From CAYSLA01 sp964431685 (GTDB taxonomy: Bacteria > Armatimonadota > UBA5829): DNA of 28,565 nt. The notes under the pieces are model-generated. The model did no database searches and was not told the DNA's origin. It saw only the letters and a list, made by a program, of their open reading frames with translations. Below, in pieces: positions 22,057 to 28,565 of this stretch; the first letter of the stretch is position 1; every line of letters starts with the position of its first letter. The stretch lies in assembly GCA_964431685.1 (NCBI GenBank), contig CAYSLA010000028.1:1-28565 (forward strand), read 5' to 3'. The translations under genes and the position numbers were made by a program.

Positions 22057-23538
22057 CTACTTCCTCAGATCGAAAACTACTCGCAACTGCGCGCTGCCTT
22101 TCTCTGCTCTGCCTGAAGTCGAGCCGGAGCGGGCAGCTCCGGGCATTCCCGGCATGCCCGGCATTCCAGGCATTCCCGGTGGTCCAACAGCGCTGGGGGC
22201 TCCAGGCATTACAGGCATGCCGGGGGTCGAGGCAGGAGTCGAAGGCGCTCCGGGAAGCCCCGGGGACGGCATTCCGGGCGTCGCGGTCGACCCAGGCCGA
22301 GTTCTTGGTGCGCGAGTTCGCCGCTCGCCGCTTTCGTCAACCGGAAAATCGTCTTCGTCGTCACCCATCGAAGGTGGTGGCATTCCTGGCATTACCGGGC
22401 TGGCAGAAGGCATGGTCTCAGCCCCGACGGAACCATACACGATCGGAAAGTCCATTGTCACCTGCCGCTCCAGTGTCATGCCAGTCCTGAAAGCGAGGTA
22501 GGTAACCACCGTGGCCTGTATTTCACCCGTTCTGGTCTCGATCAGACCGCCAGCGAATGACAGGTCGGTCGGTTTGTCCTTTGCGGTGTTGAGGTTCGAA
22601 ACTATCTTGGCACACTGTTGTCCCCTGTGCCACTCGAAAGAGTCGAGAACAGCCTTGCCAATCAGCTCAATCACCGGAGTAAGCCCGTCAACCTTGATGA
22701 ACATCTTGTCGTCCCAGGTGTCACCCTCACGGACCGGTCTCGCCGGAAGAACGGGCAGGACGTCCGAGATGCTGAACGCTCTATGCCTCGGGAACAGGTT
22801 TCGTTCCAGCACAGCACCGGAGCTGCTGAGCACGCGGAAGAGCATGGGGCGGGCTGCCGCCACCGGGTACAGGCTGGTCATCGAACCATAGGCCATCACG
22901 TCGGCGGCATCTATGCGACAGCGAAGCAAAGTACTGTTGTCCAGGCGCACATCCTCAACCGTGTGGATGTAGTTGTACTCCCCGGTGATGCCCAACTGGC
23001 TCATTATCGGGAAGTCCTGGGAGTCGAACGGCGTCAGCTTGGACCTGACAGAGTAGACATTGGTCTGACCCAGAGCGAGCCTGTGGAACAACCTGACGGC
23101 CGGAGCAGGGTTGCCGCGGTCTATCTTGTTTGACAGTCTTACTCTAACGGAGGCTGTGTCCACGATTCGAGAGTTGTCCCCGTGCACATCCACGGTTATG
23201 ACGTATTCGCCGTCTTTGAAGAAGTTCTCCGCCTTGGGAGTCGCTGCTTTGTAGTAGGACTCCTTGCTGTCCCAGGTAAAGATGAGGTTCTTGCCATCCT
23301 CCACTGACCTGTCACGATTCAGCGCGCCTATGAACACCGAGTTCTCACCCTGTCTGACCGTGAGGCTTATGAAGCCTGATTTGCTGACCAGATCTGCCGG
23401 CACAGCAAGCCTTACGTTTTCGCGCACAACCTGATTGTCCACGGGCGTGACCAGGTTGAAGGCGCAGGCAGCCGACGCAAGCGTAACGGCGGCGCAAAAC
23501 GCGAGGACAAGCGCTAATCTAGGAAAACTTCGCAACAC
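22057..23538 (-). CDS. Secreted hypothetical protein with Pro-Gly-Met-rich collagen-like tail
   Basis: GTG at 23538 (493 aa) has AGGAG at 23544-23548, 5 bases away; TTG at 23535 is an equally possible start. The longer frame to 23583 has no site. A signal peptide (LRSFPRLALVLAFCAAVTLASAACA) precedes a beta-rich region (FNLVTPVDNQVVRENVRLAVPAD; TDTASVRV-type strands), suggesting Ig-like or adhesion domains. A central region contains REGDTWDDKMFIKVDG and IETRTGEIQATVVTY. The last ~120 residues are acidic, then low-complexity Pro/Gly/Met-rich with PGMPGMPGMPGMPG. The short final segment SAQLRVVFDLRK is an ordinary strand. Surface or periplasmic location is likely. It is the first gene of a pair with tatC; function unknown. 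Confidence 0.78.
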   Translation of the reverse strand: MLRSFPRLALVLAFCAAVTLASAACAFNLVTPVDNQVVRENVRLAVPADLVSKSGFISLTVRQGENSVFIGALNRDRSVEDGKNLIFTWDSKESYYKAATPKAENFFKDGEYVITVDVHGDNSRIVDTASVRVRLSNKIDRGNPAPAVRLFHRLALGQTNVYSVRSKLTPFDSQDFPIMSQLGITGEYNYIHTVEDVRLDNSTLLRCRIDAADVMAYGSMTSLYPVAAARPMLFRVLSSSGAVLERNLFPRHRAFSISDVLPVLPARPVREGDTWDDKMFIKVDGLTPVIELIGKAVLDSFEWHRGQQCAKIVSNLNTAKDKPTDLSFAGGLIETRTGEIQATVVTYLAFRTGMTLERQVTMDFPIVYGSVGAETMPSASPVMPGMPPPSMGDDEDDFPVDESGERRTRAPRTRPGSTATPGMPSPGLPGAPSTPASTPGMPVMPGAPSAVGPPGMPGMPGMPGMPGAARSGSTSGRAEKGSAQLRVVFDLRK

Positions 23539-23613
23539 AACGACTCCTGACTTGCAGCATAACTTGAGGACGCGGCACCGCACCGTGCCGCTACTCTCAA
23601 AGACGCACTGATG

Positions 23614-23640
23614 GTACTACAATACTACGACGCAAGTCAA
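23614..23640 (-). promoter_or_regulatory. Possible promoter for the secreted-protein/tatC pair
   Basis: On the minus strand, TTGACT (23635-23640) and TAGTAC (23614-23619) are separated by only 15 bases. The -35 is good but the spacing is short and the -10 poor. No better candidate is visible in this gap. Confidence 0.3.
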
Positions 23641-23774
23641 CGTTCCAAGGTTTCACGCGCTGGTTCCAGGAAGCCCGACGGCATTCCAGCAAACAACCCG
23701 TTCAGAATCTGAGGAAAGCAACAAAAAATCGTATAAGTAACAGCCGCCCACCGGTTAGAATCCGTCTAGATGGG

Positions 23775-23780
23775 TATAAT
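23775..23780 (+). promoter_or_regulatory. -10 box (TATAAT) of the structured RNA
   Basis: A perfect TATAAT ends 5 bases before the first base of the RNA's closing stem. The expected start point (23786-23787) coincides with the 5' arm. The -35 region at the normal distance is poor. Confidence 0.55.
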
Positions 23781-23785
23781 GATAG

Positions 23786-23900
23786 TGAGGGACGTAAGCG
23801 CTCCGATTCCGTCATCGGGAAGGCGGATTCCGGAGGTTCATCGAGAGGCCGGTAGTCCAATCCGGTCGTATTCTAGTCTTGGCTTACGCCCCTCATTTTT
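23786..23900 (+). ncRNA. Candidate ~115-nt structured small RNA with three-way junction and terminator-like end
   Basis: Closing stem P1 pairs 23786-23799 (TGAGGGACGTAAGC) with 23882-23895, 13 of 14 positions, with one A-C mismatch. P1 is followed by five T's (23896-23900), so the closing stem doubles as an intrinsic terminator. Inside, P2 pairs CTCCG (801-805) with CGGAG (831-835) and continues through a small internal loop to TCCG/CGGA. P3 pairs GGCCGG (847-852) with CCGGTC (862-867) around a 9-base loop; these short numbers are offsets from 23000. A -10 box lies just upstream. It does not match 5S, 4.5S/SRP, tmRNA, 6S or a riboswitch consensus I can recall. It ends one base before the stop codon of the convergent TIGR03790-type gene. 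Confidence 0.6.
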
Positions 23901-23901
23901 G

Positions 23902-25296
23902 TCAGTAGACCGTGAGCGCACACAACGGGTCTCCCAGCACTACATCCTTCCACCCTATGAATCTTGATGCGGCGTAGAACGACTCGGCGAGGTTGCGACC
24001 GGATGTGTATGTCTCCAGAAGCACTGTGGGCGAAGCGATCGCATCGAGGTACGGTTCTGAGACATAGCATTTCGCTCCAGCCGCTCCCTGGGAAATCAGA
24101 TCCGCTATCAGGGACTGCCCTCCAGTAGTCGGCAAAAACGTCCGTCCGCTCGAGGACACCGCAGTCTCGGCGATCGCCCGGGCCGCGAATGTCAGGCTGT
24201 GATATGTCTCGGCGCTGTAGTACGAGCCTGCGTTGCTACCCCAGGAGACATAGCAGGTGAGCGGATTGGCGCTTCCGAGAAATGTGCTTGTCTGGTCAAT
24301 TGTCGTGCTGAGAAACGGCTTGTTTGAGATCACCTGGCTGGCGCGGACCATATCAGCGTCGTAGGCCGCGTACGTGAGTTCATATTCCTCGTTGAGAACG
24401 CCACCCGGCAGGAGTAGCGATTCAGGCTGTTGTGCTACCAGCTCCGGAGCCGGAGATGATCTCGCATCGAGAAGCACGTGCAGTGGAAAACTGCTTGCGG
24501 CGACAGCGCGGTCGACCAAAGCCTTCGCGTCTTCTTCAGTGTATCCGTCGAGCCGGGTGACAAGATATCCGCCATATTCAGAGTGAGAAAAAGGCTGTTT
24601 GCTGCGCCAGTACCTGTTTGCATAGGTTCTCGCCGCAAGTTGTCCGCTAGACTCGACCAGGTCAATGATCACCGGATTCACCATATCGATGACGGCCAAC
24701 AGGCTGTCCACGGAGTGCCCGCCGGTCAGCGTACCCGGCACGTTATCGAGTATCCTGTGCGGAATGCCTTTTGTGAGCACTATGTACTGAATTGTGTCCG
24801 TAAGGCCGTTCGCTGCCAAGTAGTTCTTGACCGGTGTCTCGATCTGGCTCTGGTAGTTTGCATAGGTGATGAGTTCTTTGGCGCTGGACAGACTTGAATC
24901 GGCGGTCGATATGGTTACCAGGTTTCCTGCGGGGATGTTCCGTGCCGCAACATAGTAGGCAGCAATGCGCATAGACACCGGGCTGTTCGAGTTCTGCACC
25001 ACCAGCACGTTCTGAGGCCCGCCGGTGGTTACGGTCAACACGCCGTCGCTCCAATCGCCCACAACTATGACAAACTCGCCGACACACGCGTTCAGACCCA
25101 CCACGGCGATTTCCGAGGTCCCATCGCCTATTCTGACCGGCGACGTGCTGGTCACCCTGCCCCAGACCTTGATGGGGTTTGGCGGCAGTGGGGTATTGGC
25201 GAGGTCCGATATGCGCACCGCGATGACGGCCTGCACCGTCGTGCCACACGCACAGAGGCACACCAGCAGCGCCGCAGTCAGGATCAGTCTCCTCAT
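23902..25296 (-). CDS. TIGR03790-type secreted protein with N-terminal OB-like domain
   Basis: The start is ATG 25296 (464 aa) with GGAGG at 25305-25309, 8 bases away; the upstream extension to 25374 lacks a site. A signal peptide (MRRLILTAALLVCLCACGTTVQA) could be Sec or, given LCACG, lipoprotein-like. An OB-like domain follows (IKVWGRVTSTSPVRIGDGTSEIAVVG ... VVGDWSDGVLTV). The TIGR03790 core follows: YYVAARNIPAGNLVTI, SAKELITYANYQSQIETPVKNYLA, IQYIVLTKGIPHRI and a C-terminal LIADLISQGAAGAKCYVSEPYLDAIASP ... GDPLCALTVY. The family occurs in Planctomycetes, Acidobacteria and Armatimonadetes and has no established activity. Likely exported. Confidence 0.85.
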   Translation of the reverse strand: MRRLILTAALLVCLCACGTTVQAVIAVRISDLANTPLPPNPIKVWGRVTSTSPVRIGDGTSEIAVVGLNACVGEFVIVVGDWSDGVLTVTTGGPQNVLVVQNSNSPVSMRIAAYYVAARNIPAGNLVTISTADSSLSSAKELITYANYQSQIETPVKNYLAANGLTDTIQYIVLTKGIPHRILDNVPGTLTGGHSVDSLLAVIDMVNPVIIDLVESSGQLAARTYANRYWRSKQPFSHSEYGGYLVTRLDGYTEEDAKALVDRAVAASSFPLHVLLDARSSPAPELVAQQPESLLLPGGVLNEEYELTYAAYDADMVRASQVISNKPFLSTTIDQTSTFLGSANPLTCYVSWGSNAGSYYSAETYHSLTFAARAIAETAVSSSGRTFLPTTGGQSLIADLISQGAAGAKCYVSEPYLDAIASPTVLLETYTSGRNLAESFYAASRFIGWKDVVLGDPLCALTVY

Positions 25297-25461
25297 TCCG
25301 GAATCCTCCGCACGGCGAGAATAGGTTCTATTCGCCGGACTTCCCTTGCTGTTGGTGAGAGAATGGTCTATCACCTGTACCAGTATAGCATGACAAAGTG
25401 CGTTCTGGGCTGACTGTCAGAACAAAAGTTCAGAGCGCTACAAGCAGTGTGCGATTCTGAT

Positions 25462-25479
25462 GCGGTGGATTCTCACCGC
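25462..25479 (-). terminator. Weak hairpin at the end of queC
   Basis: GCGGTG (25462-25467) and CACCGC (25474-25479) form a 6-bp stem that includes the queC stop codon. A second small palindrome, AGAAC-AAAA-GTTC, lies near 25423-25435. No T-tract follows on the minus strand, so termination is doubtful. Confidence 0.25.
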
Positions 25480-26162
25480 CCGGAACGATAAAGGGCCGGG
25501 TCCGTCGCGCCGTTCTCACGAAACCCCTTGAGCCGCAGCAGACACGAGTCGCACTCGCCGCACGCGGCACCGTCGGGTGCGGGATCGTAGCAGGTGATAG
25601 TGAGCGAGTAGTCCACTCCAAGCGCCAGTCCGCGAGAAATGATCTGAGCTTTGGTCAGGTTCATAAGAGGAGTGTGGATTCGAACTGTGCTGGCTCCCTC
25701 AACAGCGGCCTTAGTGGCGAGGTTTGCCATTCGTTCGAACGAGGCTATGAACTCCGGACGGCAGTCAGGGTAGCCGCTGTAGTCCAGGGCATTCACACCG
25801 ATGAAGATGTCCCCCGTACCCAGAGTCTCGGCCCAACCGAGAGCCAGCGACAAGAAAACGGTGTTGCGAGCGGGAACGTAGGTCACGGGAATGCCTCCCG
25901 ACATCTCCTCGGCAGTCCTGGCTTTGGGCACTTCCATGTCCGAGGTCAGAGCAGATCCGCCGAACGCGCGCAAGTCGATCCTCGTGACGATGTGCTCGAC
26001 AGCCCCAACAACTCGGGCGATCTTGCGAGCGGCCTCGATCTCAACCGCGTGCCGCTGGCCGTAGTCGACCGTCAGAGCATAGAGCTCGTAGCCCTCGCTC
26101 GCCGCGATGGCTGCCGCGGTGGTTGAATCCAAACCGCCACTCAGAAGTACTACCGATTTCAC
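25473..26162 (-). CDS. queC: 7-cyano-7-deazaguanine (preQ0) synthase
   Basis: I choose GTG 26162 (229 aa): GGGAG at 26169-26173 is 6 bases upstream, and the protein then begins VKSVVLLSGGLDSTTA, as QueC should. The SGGLDS PP-loop binds ATP; YALTVDYGQRHAVEIEAARKIA and GVNALDYSGYPDCRPEFI are family signatures. The C-terminal C-x9-C-x2-C-x2-C cluster (CYDPAPDGAACGECDSC) binds zinc. QueC converts 7-carboxy-7-deazaguanine with ammonia and ATP to preQ0 in queuosine biosynthesis. No other que genes lie in the window. The sequence shows no preQ1 riboswitch in front of it: the leader is only about 30 nt. Confidence 0.95.
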   Translation of the reverse strand: MKSVVLLSGGLDSTTAAAIAASEGYELYALTVDYGQRHAVEIEAARKIARVVGAVEHIVTRIDLRAFGGSALTSDMEVPKARTAEEMSGGIPVTYVPARNTVFLSLALGWAETLGTGDIFIGVNALDYSGYPDCRPEFIASFERMANLATKAAVEGASTVRIHTPLMNLTKAQIISRGLALGVDYSLTITCYDPAPDGAACGECDSCLLRLKGFRENGATDPALYRSGR

Positions 26163-26201
26163 TTCACACTCCCTGCATTCGCGCTGTCGCCAACTGCCGG
26201 T

Positions 26202-26231
26202 ATTATACATTGACGCTCGTGTGGGGTGCAA
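26202..26231 (-). promoter_or_regulatory. Sigma-70-type promoter for queC
   Basis: Minus-strand TATAAT (26202-26207) with TTGCAC (26226-26231) at 18 bases. Transcription would start near 26195, about 33 bases before the GTG. It is divergent from the promoter of the neighbouring hydrolase gene. Confidence 0.6.
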
Positions 26232-26270
26232 TTGTGAATCGGCCCACACCCGCTAGCCGCCGTCAGGGGG

Positions 26271-26299
26271 TTGACTTTACCTCAATCATGGCACATAAT
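26271..26299 (+). promoter_or_regulatory. Sigma-70-type promoter for the glycoside hydrolase gene
   Basis: TTGACT (26271-26276), 17-base spacer, CATAAT (26294-26299). Five of six bases match consensus in each box. The start point near 26306 leaves a leader of about 10 nt that is mostly the GGGAG Shine-Dalgarno (26306-26310). Confidence 0.7.
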
Positions 26300-26316
26300 G
26301 AGTTTGGGAGCTTCGA

Positions 26317-27273
26317 TTGGACTTGTTGTGGAAATTGCGCTTTTCGAGGAAACTGGTCGGCTGGGCGCCGGTCTTGTGTGCACTAATATGTGTCCCGCTG
26401 TCGGCCGGCGCAGCGGTTGTATTCAGTGACGACTGGAACGACCTAACGGTAGCCGAAGCTGCTTTTGCGGCGTCCGGAGTCGACTGGAGCGTTGAAAGCG
26501 GTGAGTTCAGCGCAGACGCCTTGAGTCCGCCCGCAGGCTTCTGCGGGCCACAATCCGGCACACTTATGTTCTCCCCTGACTCGCACGCGCGGATATCAGT
26601 CGACTTTGCCGCAGGAGGCGCTGCCAACTCTGTCGAGGCACGGCTCAAGCTTCAGCAGTCCAATGGCGCAGCGGGAGCCAGCTACGCCTTTCAGTTTGGC
26701 CTCAAAGACACTACGTCAGGACTAGTCTACAACGAAATCGCCACTCTGAACCCGACATACTTCGGGACATCCGGATTCAACAGTTGGGACAACAGCGGAG
26801 ACATCGCCGCCGGCGCAACCGGAGAAGCCCTCAAGAACGGCTGGAACTACCTGAAGATGCGGTTCACTCCTGCAACTGGAGTCGAGATATGGCACGCGGT
26901 CGATTCGGTGGGCACAAAAGCCTACGATGACCCTTCACTGACGTATACCAGCGTGGCCAAGTGGAGCAACTTCCGAGCCCTCGCCGCAGTGAACCAGTTC
27001 TACATGGACAACTCGGGGCCTACCGGGCCAAGCTGGAGAGTTGACGACGTAGAAATACTGGTACTCACAGTCGCCGACACCTGGGATATGGATCCGTCAG
27101 CCGTTCAAAGTATCTATCAGAACGGTGTCCCGCACACGGACAAGAACGGCAATATGAGGCTTGCCTACGATCCTGAACTGTCGTTTCTGCCTATCGGGCG
27201 TGGGTCGGCACGGCGTACGGTCAGTTCTGGTCTTTCGCGGGGTTCGCCGATGCCGGGTTCAACTGCTGCATGA
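26317..27273 (+). CDS. Secreted glycoside hydrolase, N-terminal part (gene broken by frameshift)
   Basis: Starts at TTG 26317, 6 bases after GGGAG. The signal peptide is MDLLWKLRFSRKLVGWAPVL plus CALICVPLSAGA. Residues about 30-245 form a beta-sandwich, probably concanavalin/LamG-like carbohydrate-binding (VFSDDWNDLTVAEAAF ... YAFQFGLKDTTSG ... WNYLKMRFTPATGVEIW ... WRVDDVEILV). A linker leads to NGVPHTDKNGNMRLAYDPELSFLPIG, which looks like the start of a catalytic barrel. After that point the frame is wrong: the last ~24 residues are out of register, and the genuine continuation lies in the -1 frame. As written the product would lack the catalytic domain. Confidence 0.72.
   Translation: MDLLWKLRFSRKLVGWAPVLCALICVPLSAGAAVVFSDDWNDLTVAEAAFAASGVDWSVESGEFSADALSPPAGFCGPQSGTLMFSPDSHARISVDFAAGGAANSVEARLKLQQSNGAAGASYAFQFGLKDTTSGLVYNEIATLNPTYFGTSGFNSWDNSGDIAAGATGEALKNGWNYLKMRFTPATGVEIWHAVDSVGTKAYDDPSLTYTSVAKWSNFRALAAVNQFYMDNSGPTGPSWRVDDVEILVLTVADTWDMDPSAVQSIYQNGVPHTDKNGNMRLAYDPELSFLPIGRGSARRTVSSGLSRGSPMPGSTAA
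27196..27203 (+). other. Apparent one-base deletion (frameshift) in a G run
   Basis: The first frame reads LSFLPIG up to GGG at 27196-27198. From the same point the -1 frame reads AWVGTAYGQFWSFAGFADAG, then FNCCMMRYAPS, without a stop into the downstream frame. Adding one G to the GGG run restores a single frame of about 729 codons. No canonical X-XXY-YYZ slippery heptamer is present, so programmed frameshifting is less likely than mutation or sequencing error. Confidence 0.75.
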
Positions 27274-28505
27274 TGCGCTACGCCCCCAGTACGGTGCAGG
27301 CCGACGCGGCGCAGGCCGCAGGAATTCAACTGATTACAACGGATCCAACCGATGCGCAGATCAACTCGCTCAAGAGTCACCCCGCGACTCTGGCCTGGCG
27401 ACTCTATAACGAGCCTACGGGAGTCTTCTGGGGCGGAGATATGCAAGGCATCTATGATACGTTCACCTATCGCAAGGGCCAGATCAAAGCATTGGACGCG
27501 GTGCATCCAATCTATACAATGGACTGCTCGCTGATCACTGAGCCGCACAGGCCCTGGTGGATCACTTGGAATACGGCGGGTGACGTGTCGAGTCATAACA
27601 ACTACTGCATATCAACGGACACAACGTCGATCAGCGGACCGCAAGGCATTCCAGAGACAGTATCGCTTGCCGCGACAGTAAACAGTCAAAGCAAGCCAAT
27701 GTGGTTCTGCGCCCAGACGTTCTGGTCGGCAGGATTCGAGATGCCCACTCCGGCACAGGAACGCTGCATGGTCTACACGTCGATAATACACGGGGCCACC
27801 GGCATTGTCTACTGCCTCTTTGACACGTTCATGGCTCGCCAGGCAGGCCGCGTTGGAATAGCTCCCAATCCGCTGGCTGACTATGGGTATGGAATTATCG
27901 CCACAGAAGATCAACTGCAGAAATCCAGCCAGCTCTGGAACGCGGTGGAAGCCATCAATGCTGAGCTGGCAGAGCTGCGCCCGGCTATTCTGTCTCCAAC
28001 TTCGACTGCGCAGTATGAGGTCTATCTGAGCAACTCGCTGCCACGTGTTACGAAAAACCCGATCAGGACACTGCTCAAGAATGACCCGGCCGGAGGTCTG
28101 ACGCTCCTTCTGGCCAACGTGGACAGTCTGGAACAGAAGGTGAAGATCCGCTTTCCAAACAGGAACTTTGCCATCCAGGAGCTGCACGGAAGCTTTGGGT
28201 TCGTGCGGACAGAGGACTATGTGACACTGGACGCTCCGGGCTGGGACGCCAGGGTCTTCCGAATACTGGACATACAGTCCATATCCGATGCAAAGAGCCA
28301 GTCCACCGGAACCGTCGCGTGCTCGGGGGTAGTGAGCGCTGTGTTCGCGGATTGCTTCTATGTTGAGTCGCCCGACAGAAGTAGTGGAATAAGAATAAGC
28401 AGCTCCGAGAGCGGCGTTGCCGTCGGCCGGACTGTGAGCGTTATCGGAACAATTCAGACTCTTGCGTCCGGCGAGAGGTGTATAATAGCAGATAGTGTGA
28501 GGTAG
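27270..28505 (+). CDS. Secreted glycoside hydrolase, catalytic and OB-like C-terminal part
   Basis: 411 aa from an ATG that overlaps the upstream stop (ATGA), but this ATG is probably internal to the broken gene. The open frame continues upstream to about 27198. The sequence fits a TIM-barrel hydrolase: IQLITTDPTDAQINSLKSHPATLAWRLYNEPTG, where N-E-P resembles the acid/base motif of clan GH-A enzymes; HPIYTMDCS; MWFCAQTFW; YTSIIHGATGIVYCLFD. A beta-rich C-terminal section follows, then an OB-like domain (CSGVVSAVFADCFYVESPDRSSGIRI) nearly matching one in the first beta-helix protein. It ends at TAG 28503-28505, earlier than that homologue. Substrate unknown. No gene is visible in the final 60 bases. 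Confidence 0.72.
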   Translation: MMRYAPSTVQADAAQAAGIQLITTDPTDAQINSLKSHPATLAWRLYNEPTGVFWGGDMQGIYDTFTYRKGQIKALDAVHPIYTMDCSLITEPHRPWWITWNTAGDVSSHNNYCISTDTTSISGPQGIPETVSLAATVNSQSKPMWFCAQTFWSAGFEMPTPAQERCMVYTSIIHGATGIVYCLFDTFMARQAGRVGIAPNPLADYGYGIIATEDQLQKSSQLWNAVEAINAELAELRPAILSPTSTAQYEVYLSNSLPRVTKNPIRTLLKNDPAGGLTLLLANVDSLEQKVKIRFPNRNFAIQELHGSFGFVRTEDYVTLDAPGWDARVFRILDIQSISDAKSQSTGTVACSGVVSAVFADCFYVESPDRSSGIRISSSESGVAVGRTVSVIGTIQTLASGERCIIADSVR

Positions 28506-28565
28506 AAAATAAGGCTCTATGAGATTTCTTGTGGGTAGAGATGCAGTTTGCCGTAGTTAAACAGT

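Noticed and set aside
22154..22501. Plus-strand open frame of 115 aa encoding a Pro/Gly-rich collagen-like sequence.
   Set aside because: It is antisense to the Pro-Gly-Met tail of the minus-strand secreted protein. GGCAT/ATGCC codons are near-palindromic, so the opposite strand automatically reads as Pro-Gly-rich. No start site supports it.
23786..23900. 5S rRNA or 4.5S/SRP RNA as identity of the three-way-junction RNA.
   Set aside because: The length suits, but the conserved 5S CCGAAC loop segment and the SRP GGAAGGAAGCAGCC-type domain IV are absent.
27270..27273. ATGA overlap read as translational coupling between two genes.
   Set aside because: The upstream continuation of the downstream frame makes good protein back to the G run, so the overlap is a by-product of a frameshift in one gene.
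28481..28500. TATAAT near the end of the hydrolase as a promoter for a gene beyond the window.
   Set aside because: It is inside coding sequence, no -35 is evident, and the downstream gene cannot be seen.

Overview
The window is a bacterial chromosome segment of moderately high G+C. The gene repertoire fits the Armatimonadota or a related Planctomycetota/Chloroflexota-like lineage: a pilin-like protein with an H-X9-DG C-terminal motif, many secreted multi-domain glycoside hydrolases, a TIGR03790-type secreted protein, a bacterial translin homologue and sigma-54. This placement is inferred from gene content only. Start codons are often GTG or TTG, usually behind a clear GGAG-type Shine-Dalgarno sequence.

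Layout. (1) 63-12366 is a plus-strand carbohydrate region: a type IV pilin-like secreted protein, a very large secreted glycoside hydrolase with an N-terminal CBM9-like domain, a cytoplasmic GH94-type phosphorylase, a cytoplasmic TIM-barrel hydrolase candidate, and two tandem paralogous secreted beta-helix proteins with a phage-tailspike-like N-terminal domain. (2) 12367-13500 holds a hairpin and a 3'-truncated IS66-type transposase. (3) 13535-19635 is mainly housekeeping: an unknown 157-aa protein, elongator tRNA-Met (minus strand) with a good promoter, a 62-aa unknown, a translin-family protein overlapping a CCA-adding/poly(A) polymerase-type nucleotidyltransferase, then sigma-54 (rpoN) and leucyl aminopeptidase. 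A repeat cluster separates the cca-type gene from rpoN. (4) 19636-20272 is non-coding and holds a 395-bp palindromic composite repeat, another hairpin repeat and a promoter for a Gfo/Idh/MocA oxidoreductase (20273-21322). (5) 21330-26162 is minus-strand: tatC behind a secreted protein with a Pro-Gly-Met-rich tail, a TIGR03790-type protein and queC. A small plus-strand structured RNA lies between the second and third. (6) 26317-28505 is a secreted glycoside hydrolase broken by an apparent single-base frameshift.

How the genes work together. The first block looks like a polysaccharide-processing locus: secreted enzymes and beta-helix proteins act outside, and the GH94 phosphorylase and the second hydrolase act on imported oligosaccharides. 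No transporter is visible. The housekeeping block groups tRNA-related functions (tRNA-Met, translin, CCA-adding enzyme; queC lies further on). TatC would export folded proteins.

The most interesting signals are: the orphan ~115-nt three-way-junction RNA at 23786-23900, with a -10 box and a terminator-like end; a REP-like hairpin repeat translated in frame inside one beta-helix protein's leader and present three more times in intergenic DNA; the 395-bp palindromic repeat; the translin-cca overlap; a four-cysteine knuckle in sigma-54; and an OB-like domain shared by three secreted proteins.
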